In this document: one piece after another, positions 1 through 4,179 of the stretch
Layout: each line of letters starts with the position of its first letter
Numbering within the stretch: the stretch's first letter is position 1
Assembly (NCBI GenBank): GCA_020427625.1
Contig: JAGQOI010000147.1
Span: 1 to 7,491, forward strand
Reading direction: 5' to 3'
DNA: 7,491 nt
DNA from: Phycisphaerales bacterium
Lineage (GTDB): Bacteria > Planctomycetota > Phycisphaerae > Phycisphaerales > SM1A02
The notes under the pieces: generated by a model
The model's input: only the letters and a program-made list of their open reading frames with translations
Told to the model about the DNA's origin: nothing
The model's database searches: none
Made by a program: the position numbers and the translations under genes

Positions 1-482
1 CGATCGGCGGCACGTCCGTCGCGACCTTCGTGAACACCATCGCATGGTCCAACGGTCCCGCGCCGTTCGGCGGCGGCGGCACGATCGGCATCACGTTCAG
101 CGACATCGAGGGCGGCGCGATCGGCGAAGGCAACCTCGACGTCGACCCGCTGTTCGCGGGACCGGGCGACTACCACCTCGGCGCGGGCTCGCCGTGCGTC
201 GATGCCGGGTCCGACGACGCGGTGCCCGGCGACGTGACGACGGACCTCGACGGCGCACCCCGCATCCAGGGCGAGGCGGTCGACCTCGGCGCCTACGAAC
301 GCACCCCGTCACCCTGCCCGACCGATCTCGACGGAGACGGCACGACCGGCGCGGCCGATCTCGCGGTCCTGCTCGCTTCGTGGGGACGCTGCACGGGCTG
401 TCCGGCGGATCTCGACGGGAGCGGCACCGTGGGCGCGGCGGATCTCGCGATCCTGCTCGCGGCCTGGGGCGCGTGCGGCTGA
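1..482 (+). CDS. Secreted beta-helix-type protein with C-terminal tandem GC-type dockerin-like repeats (3' end only)
   Basis: This is the C-terminal part of a larger protein; the frame is open from base 3 back through the window edge, so the start lies upstream. The segment starting VNTIAWSNG and continuing through SDIEGG, NLDVDPLF, GSPCVDAGSDD and DLDGAPRIQG to VDLGAYE is the usual end of right-handed parallel beta-helix (choice-of-anchor/polymorphic repeat) proteins common in Planctomycetota. It is followed by two 26-residue repeats, each starting CP and ending with Cys, with calcium-loop-like cores DLDGDGTTGAADL and DLDGSGTVGAADL. NCBI-style naming would be GC-type dockerin domain-anchored protein. 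Family knowledge suggests secretion, with the tail possibly serving for attachment or sorting; the signal peptide would be outside the window. The binding partner and the substrate, if any, cannot be read from the sequence. It ends at TGA 480-482, only 2 nt from the end of the convergent PAQR gene. Confidence 0.85.
   Translation, partial: IGGTSVATFVNTIAWSNGPAPFGGGGTIGITFSDIEGGAIGEGNLDVDPLFAGPGDYHLGAGSPCVDAGSDDAVPGDVTTDLDGAPRIQGEAVDLGAYERTPSPCPTDLDGDGTTGAADLAVLLASWGRCTGCPADLDGSGTVGAADLAILLAAWGACG
315..476 (+). repeat. Tandem Cys-flanked dockerin-like calcium-loop repeats (two 78-nt units, 84-nt period)
   Basis: The two coding repeats occupy 315-392 and 399-476, with a two-codon spacer. Both read C-P-x-D-L-D-G-x-G-T-x-G-A-A-D-L-A-x-L-L-A-x-W-G-x-C. 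Asp at loop positions 1 and 3, Asp or Ser at 5 and Asp at 12 match the first half of an EF-hand/dockerin calcium loop. The Cys at each end of each unit could form a disulfide that closes the hairpin, which is inference. The units are also similar at nucleotide level, consistent with duplication. Confidence 0.85.
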
Positions 483-484
483 GA

Positions 485-1210
485 TCAGGCGACCGGCGGT
501 GCGGGTTCGAGCGGATCCGGCGCGTCGGCACGTCGCGGCGGCGGTCCGGCGGCGAAGCTCATGATGAACCGCCAGTGACAGATCGCGCCGATGAGCACGG
601 CGATGTGAAAGACATCGTGACTGTCCATCACGCGCGGGATGACCGTCGGCCAGCGGAACAGGTCGGCCAGCCCGCCGACGGTGTAGGCGAGGCCGCCCCA
701 GATGAGCGGGCGCAGCAGGCGCAGGCCGTACATCCGCGCGAACAGCGCGGCCGAGACCGTGCCGCACCATCCCATCGCGATGTACGCGCCGAGCCCGACC
801 CACTCGGGCAGGTCGTGGAAGTAGATGGTCTTGAACACGATGCCGAAGACGGCGGCGCCCCAGATGAAGGCGAGGACGCCCCACCGCCAGACGCCGCGGA
901 AGAGGATGCCGTGCACGGGCGTGAACGTGCCGGCAATGAGAATGAAGATGGCGCCGTGATCGAGGCGGGCCAGGACCTCGCGCGCGGTGCCGCCGCGAAC
1001 CATCATGTGGTAGACGCCGCTCATCGACAGGAGCAGCACGCACGACGCGGCATAGATCGCGAGGAACGCCAGGCGCGTGGCGCGGCCTCGCCCGCGACGA
1101 AGGAGGATGATGCCGAGCACGACGAACAGGGCGGCGCCGAGCAGGTGACTGATCGCGCTGAACGGCTCGTGGAAGCCGGCCAGGTGATGGAGGTCACGTC
1201 CCGTCTGCAT
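485..1210 (-). CDS. PAQR / hemolysin III family membrane protein (TrhA/YqfA-like)
   Basis: A complete 241-residue integral membrane protein of the PAQR (progestin and adipoQ receptor)/hemolysin III family; E. coli YqfA/TrhA is a related member of about 219 residues. About seven hydrophobic segments are visible (near residues 15-37, 46-68, 83-104, 109-127, 135-157, 166-184 and 197-220). The family metal-site residues are all present: S64-x3-H68 in SGVYH, D84-H85 followed by AGTFTP, and H198-x3-H202 in HDVFH. In eukaryotic PAQR receptors the equivalent residues hold zinc. Bacterial members have been linked to membrane-fluidity homeostasis; the older name hemolysin does not establish toxin activity. 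The N-terminus HEPFSAISHLLGA is typical, so ATG at 1208-1210 is well supported. There is no Shine-Dalgarno sequence, but TACAAC sits 6 nt before the ATG, suggesting a leaderless transcript. The C-terminal 20 residues are a Pro/Arg-rich cytosolic-type tail. The gene is convergent with the dockerin gene and lies 78 nt downstream of the small L7/L12-like gene on the same strand. Confidence 0.93.
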   Translation of the reverse strand: MQTGRDLHHLAGFHEPFSAISHLLGAALFVVLGIILLRRGRGRATRLAFLAIYAASCVLLLSMSGVYHMMVRGGTAREVLARLDHGAIFILIAGTFTPVHGILFRGVWRWGVLAFIWGAAVFGIVFKTIYFHDLPEWVGLGAYIAMGWCGTVSAALFARMYGLRLLRPLIWGGLAYTVGGLADLFRWPTVIPRVMDSHDVFHIAVLIGAICHWRFIMSFAAGPPPRRADAPDPLEPAPPVA

Positions 1211-1216
1211 TCGCGC

Positions 1217-1222
1217 GTTGTA
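1217..1222 (-). promoter_or_regulatory. Candidate -10 element (TACAAC) of a leaderless promoter for the PAQR gene
   Basis: On the minus strand TACAAC is followed by exactly 6 nt and then the ATG of the PAQR gene. This would put the transcription start at or next to the A of the start codon. No Shine-Dalgarno-like purine run lies before the ATG, and I see no clear TTGACA-like -35. The same geometry occurs at priA, which supports the call; no transcript data are available. Confidence 0.55.
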
Positions 1223-1223
1223 C

Positions 1224-1251
1224 CCGATTCAGCGGGCACGTGCGGAATCGG
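1224..1251. promoter_or_regulatory. Inverted repeat CCGATTC-N14-GAATCGG upstream of the PAQR promoter
   Basis: Perfect 7-bp arms (1224-1230 and 1245-1251) are separated by 14 nt, so the arm centres are 21 bp apart, about two helical turns. The repeat abuts the candidate -10 of the PAQR gene and covers the -35 region. It could be an operator for a dimeric regulator, or a hairpin behind the upstream L7/L12-like gene. No T-tract follows in either direction, so it is not a convincing intrinsic terminator. The spacer also contains the palindrome GCACGTGC (1236-1243). Confidence 0.35.
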
Positions 1252-1288
1252 ACGGGATGTCGACGCGTCGGCGGCGAAACGAGACGCG

Positions 1289-1519
1289 CTACAGGCCGCG
1301 CTCGACGGCGTCCTTGGCTTCGGCGAGTCCGCAGCCGGCGAGTTCGCGATAGGACTTGATGGCGTCGATCTTCCGTCCGGACGCCATGAGGTCACGGATC
1401 TCGCCGAGCCCGTCGTCGGTCAGGACGATGCCGAGGTGGTCGAGCACGGCGTCGAGTTTGCGTTCGACGCGGGCGATCGAGGCGAGGACGGTCGGATCGG
1501 AGGATGAGAAGAGGCCCAT
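1289..1519 (-). CDS. Small protein with a ribosomal L7/L12 C-terminal-domain-like helical hairpin
   Basis: A 76-residue protein. Residues 12-34 (ASIARVERKLDAVLDHLG) look like a short amphipathic or coiled-coil helix. Residues 39-47 form another helix, and residues 48-73 match the alpha4-alpha5 hairpin of bacterial L7/L12: K50-IDAIK55-SYR58, then G62-x-G64-L, then EAK69-DAVE. The equivalents of E. coli L7/L12 K65, K70, R73 and K84, on the translation-factor-binding face, are retained. The chain ends right after this hairpin, so the rest of the L7/L12 C-terminal domain and the ribosome-anchoring N-terminal domain are absent. It is therefore not the stalk protein rplL; small uncharacterised proteins of this shape occur in several phyla, and their function is not established. 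I chose ATG at 1517-1519 because MGLFSSSD is a typical start for these proteins and AAAGGG lies 7 nt upstream; a longer in-frame start at 1567 adds only an Arg-rich stretch. It is divergent from priA. Confidence 0.8.
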   Translation of the reverse strand: MGLFSSSDPTVLASIARVERKLDAVLDHLGIVLTDDGLGEIRDLMASGRKIDAIKSYRELAGCGLAEAKDAVERGL

Positions 1520-1644
1520 GGAGATACCCTTTCGACGGCGGACCGGACGGGCCCGCGAAGCGCTCATCGGCCGGATTCATCGCCGACCGAAGCCCGGATC
1601 GGCGTCGGGAGCACGGGCGGCGAAGCGGACGGAGCGATGACGCG

Positions 1645-1650
1645 TACAAT
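1645..1650 (+). promoter_or_regulatory. Candidate -10 element (TACAAT) of a leaderless promoter for priA
   Basis: TACAAT is followed by CCGCCC and then ATG at 1657, so the hexamer-to-start distance is 6 nt, identical to the PAQR gene. No Shine-Dalgarno sequence is present. A -35 is not recognisable 16-18 bp upstream. The predicted transcript would begin at the start codon. Confidence 0.6.
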
Positions 1651-1656
1651 CCGCCC

Positions 1657-3981
1657 ATGCCCGACCTCTTCGGCGACGAGACCCCGGCCGGATACGTGCA
1701 GGTCGCCGTCGAACGGGGGATCGATCGGTATCCCGACGGACTGACCTACGCGCTCCCGCCGGACATGGGTTCGGTCGCGGCGGGCCAGCGCGTGCTCGTC
1801 CCGCTCGGGCGCGGAGACCGTCCGACGCCGGGCTACATCATCGAGACGCTCGTCCAGCCGGACCTCGACCCGTCGCGCATCAAGTTCGTCGCCCGTCGGG
1901 ACGACGCGGAACCCGCGCTGCCGGAGGGACTCGTCGCCCTGGCGCGATGGATCGCGTCGTACTACGTCGCCCCGGTCGGCATGACGCTGGCCGCGATGCT
2001 GCCGGCGCCGGTGAAGCACGGGATCGGGCGCGTCGTGCAGACGCTCATCGACCTCGCGCCGGCCGGCGCGGCGGCGCCGGGCCGGCGGTCGAAGCAGCAG
2101 CGCCGGGTGGTCGAGGTCCTCACGGCGCTCGCGCCGGCGGATCGTCCGGTGGAGATCCGCGATCTCGCGGCCCGGGCGGAGCTGCGGACGACCGGCTCGA
2201 TCAAGCGCCTCGTCGAGCAGGGCGTGCTCGTCGCGACGACGCGTTCGACGATCCAGTCGGCGTGGGCGTCGCGGGCGGTGGACATGTTCGTGCCGGAACG
2301 CCTCACGCCGGAGCAGCAGCAGGTGTTCGACGCGATCGCGCCGACGCTCGACGACGGGTTCGCGGTGCACCTGCTGTACGGCGTGACGGGCTCGGGCAAG
2401 ACCGAGGTGTACGTGCGCCTCATCGAGCGGGTCCTCGCCGCCGGGAAGGTCGCGCTCGTGCTCGTGCCCGAGATCTCCCTCACGCCGCAGACGGGCGGGC
2501 GCCTCGTGGCGCGCTTCCCGGACCGGCGGGTCGCCATCCTCCACTCCGGCCTGTCGGCGGCGCAGCGTCACCGGCAGTGGGCGGCGGTCGCGTCGGGCGA
2601 GGCGGAGATCATCCTCGGCGCGCGCTCGGCGGTCTTCGCGCCGGTGGCGGACGGGCGGATCGGTCTGATCATCGTCGACGAGGAGCACGACGGGTCGTAC
2701 AAGCAGGACCAGGTGCCGCGGTATCACGGGCGGGACGTCGCGATCCGGCGGGCGCAGTTGGAGGCGTGTCCGGTGCTGCTCGGCAGCGCGACGCCGGCGA
2801 TGGAGTCGTGGCATCACGCGACGGAGACGGGTCGGTACCGGCTGCACACGATGGAGCAGCGCGTGCCCGGGACTGCGCTGCCGCGGGTGATGCTGGTGGA
2901 CTTCGCCGAGCAGATGAAGCAGTACCGCGATCGTCGCGTGCACCTCATCGGTCCGACGTTGCGCGGCGCGCTGATCCGGACGCTCGACGAGGGCGGGCAG
3001 GCGCTGCTGCTGCTGAACCGGCGCGGGTACGCGAACTACATCGCGTGCGCGGACCACGGGTGCGGGTGGCTCATGACGTGCGACGACTGCGACACGACGA
3101 TGGTCTATCACGTCAACCGGCGTCTGCCCGACGGCGGATACGTGCGGTGTCATCACTGCGGCACGGAGAACCGGCTGCCGAAGTCGTGCCCGATGTGCGG
3201 CACGCGGATCGTCACGTTCGGGCTCGGCACGCAGCGGGTCGAGGAGGAACTCGCGCGCATCGACACGCGACTGCGCGAGGGCGGCAGCATGATGCGCGTC
3301 GACTCCGACACCATGCACGGCGCGAGGGACTATCACGCCGTCCTCGACCGCTTCGCCCGCGAGGAACTCAAGGTCCTCGTCGGCACGCAGATGATCGCGA
3401 AGGGACTCGACTTCCCGAACGTCCGGCTCGTGGGCGTGATCAACGCCGACACCGCGATCAACCTCCCGGACTTCCGGGCCGCGGAACGGACGTTCCAGCT
3501 CGTGAGCCAGGTCGCCGGCCGCTGCGGGCGCGGCTCGTCGGGCGGGCTGGCGATCGTGCAGAGTTTCGCGACGCAGACGCCGGCGATCGCGCTGGCGGCG
3601 GCACACGACTACCGGTCGTTCGCGGCGTCGGAGCTGGAGGCGCGGGCGCGGTACCGGTTGCCGCCGCACGCGCGCATGGCGCGGATCCTCGTGCGTGACG
3701 CGGACCTGCCGACGTGCGTGTCGATCGCGCACGGGGTGCGCGATCGGCTCGACGGGCTGCGGTCGACGCTGGGCCTGGACGCGGGACCGGGCGCGGTCCG
3801 CCTGCGGGGGCCGATGCCGTGCCCGATCGCCCGGATCGCGGCTCGTCACCGGCAGCAGGTCGAGGTCCTCGCGCCGGGTCCGGGCCCGCTCCAGCGTCTT
3901 CTCGCGGCGGCCCGGGCGGCGGGCTGGCTCACGCCCGGGGAATCGATCGCCGTCGATGTGGATCCGATGTCGTTGTTGTGA
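1657..3981 (+). CDS. priA: Primosomal protein N' (PriA), replication-restart ATP-dependent 3'-5' DNA helicase
   Basis: A complete 774-residue PriA (E. coli PriA is 732). PriA recognises stalled or repaired forks and starts reloading of the replicative helicase. The N-terminal 3'-end-binding domain spans about residues 11-110 (VAVERGIDR, YALPP, GQRVLVPLGRG) and a winged-helix segment about 140-205. Helicase lobe 1 has Walker A GVTGSGKTE (242-250), HSGLS (296-300), the DEEH box (341-344) and GSATP (376-380). A cysteine cluster of eight (C464, C469, C475, C478, C498, C501, C511, C514) forms the two zinc sites; the first pair is spaced C-x4-C rather than the usual C-x2-C. Lobe 2 has GTQMIAKGLDFPNV (576-589) and QVAGRCGRG (618-626), with Cys623 where Ala is common. 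The C-terminus VDVDPMSLL is the normal family end. The start at 1657 gives a family-like N-terminus and fits the upstream TACAAT; the frame is open further upstream, but that stretch is Arg/Asp-rich and overlaps the divergent gene. Confidence 0.97.
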   Translation: MPDLFGDETPAGYVQVAVERGIDRYPDGLTYALPPDMGSVAAGQRVLVPLGRGDRPTPGYIIETLVQPDLDPSRIKFVARRDDAEPALPEGLVALARWIASYYVAPVGMTLAAMLPAPVKHGIGRVVQTLIDLAPAGAAAPGRRSKQQRRVVEVLTALAPADRPVEIRDLAARAELRTTGSIKRLVEQGVLVATTRSTIQSAWASRAVDMFVPERLTPEQQQVFDAIAPTLDDGFAVHLLYGVTGSGKTEVYVRLIERVLAAGKVALVLVPEISLTPQTGGRLVARFPDRRVAILHSGLSAAQRHRQWAAVASGEAEIILGARSAVFAPVADGRIGLIIVDEEHDGSYKQDQVPRYHGRDVAIRRAQLEACPVLLGSATPAMESWHHATETGRYRLHTMEQRVPGTALPRVMLVDFAEQMKQYRDRRVHLIGPTLRGALIRTLDEGGQALLLLNRRGYANYIACADHGCGWLMTCDDCDTTMVYHVNRRLPDGGYVRCHHCGTENRLPKSCPMCGTRIVTFGLGTQRVEEELARIDTRLREGGSMMRVDSDTMHGARDYHAVLDRFAREELKVLVGTQMIAKGLDFPNVRLVGVINADTAINLPDFRAAERTFQLVSQVAGRCGRGSSGGLAIVQSFATQTPAIALAAAHDYRSFAASELEARARYRLPPHARMARILVRDADLPTCVSIAHGVRDRLDGLRSTLGLDAGPGAVRLRGPMPCPIARIAARHRQQVEVLAPGPGPLQRLLAAARAAGWLTPGESIAVDVDPMSLL

Positions 3982-4070
3982 CGGGCGGCATGGTCGGGAT
4001 TTCCGGGCCCGATGTGGGAGAACACTCGTCTCCGGCGACCGAATGGGCGATCACAGGGGATGAAACGGGC

Positions 4071-4076
4071 TACAAT
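4071..4076 (+). promoter_or_regulatory. Candidate -10 element (TACAAT) for the sucAB operon
   Basis: The same TACAAT hexamer as before priA, here in the 197-nt gap between priA and sucA. With the 6-nt spacing inferred from the leaderless genes, the transcript would start near 4083, giving a 5' leader of about 96 nt before the sucA ATG. No good -35 is visible 16-18 bp upstream. A GC-rich inverted repeat follows immediately. Confidence 0.5.
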
Positions 4077-4092
4077 CCCCCGCAAACGGGGG
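4077..4092 (+). promoter_or_regulatory. Perfect inverted repeat CCCCCG-CAAA-CGGGGG next to the sucA promoter
   Basis: A perfect 6-bp all-GC stem with a CAAA loop directly follows the TACAAT hexamer. If transcription starts near 4083, the left arm is in the promoter spacer and the repeat would act only as DNA (operator or melting barrier). If transcription starts earlier, it would form a hairpin at the 5' end that covers the purine run before the upstream ATG at 4096. There is no T-tract, so it is not a typical intrinsic terminator for priA. Confidence 0.4.
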
Positions 4093-4095
4093 TGG

Positions 4096-4179
4096 ATGGC
4101 GTACGGCCGGCGGTTGACGGTGAGGACGTGCCCTCGTCGCGGTCGCCCAGGGTTCAGGCAGAGCAGGGAATCGATCTGA
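4096..4179 (+). promoter_or_regulatory. Candidate upstream reading frame (27 codons) overlapping the sucA start as TGATG
   Basis: ATG at 4096 opens a 27-codon frame ending at TGA 4177-4179, whose final A is the first base of the sucA ATG (TGATG). The purine-rich run GGGGGTGG directly precedes the ATG and could serve for ribosome binding, although the spacing is short. The deduced peptide has 8 Arg in 27 residues and no recognised family. The overlap would allow translational coupling of sucA to the leader. It may be chance: stop codons are rare at this GC content, and the peptide looks like translated GC-rich non-coding DNA. Confidence 0.25.

Noticed and set aside
44..1507. Long plus-strand open frame (487 codons) across the dockerin, PAQR and L7/L12-like genes
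   Set aside because: It is Arg/Asp/Gly-rich with no recognisable domain and runs through three well-supported genes in other frames; stops are rare at this GC content.
1520..1567. Longer start for the L7/L12-like gene
   Set aside because: It adds 16 Arg-rich residues; MGLFSSSD with AAAGGG 7 nt upstream is the better start.
1581..1604. Inverted repeat CGCCGA/TCGGCG in the divergent intergenic region
   Set aside because: 6-bp GC-rich arms with a 12-nt spacer are common by chance here, and it is not positioned against a recognised promoter element.
1504..1656. Upstream in-frame extension of priA
   Set aside because: The extra residues are not PriA-like and overlap the start of the divergent gene; ATG 1657 with the TACAAT hexamer fits better.
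1947..3698. Plus-strand open frame (583 codons) inside priA
   Set aside because: An out-of-frame shadow of priA with Arg/Gly/Ala-rich translation and no motifs.
1564..3849. Long minus-strand open frame (761 codons) opposite priA
   Set aside because: It lies wholly antisense to clear PriA motifs, and its product is a low-complexity Arg/His/Asp-rich sequence with no family resemblance.
3994..4012. Short inverted repeat TCGGG/CCCGA after priA as a terminator
   Set aside because: Only a 5-bp stem with a 9-nt loop and no T-tract; expected by chance at this GC content.
4114..4119. TTGACG as a -35 box
   Set aside because: No -10-like hexamer lies 16-18 bp downstream; that stretch is GC-only apart from isolated bases.
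3714..4178. Upstream in-frame extension of sucA, including GTG 4092
   Set aside because: The extension overlaps the end of priA, and the stretch before 4179 has no similarity to E1o N-termini; AGGGA at a normal distance supports ATG 4179.
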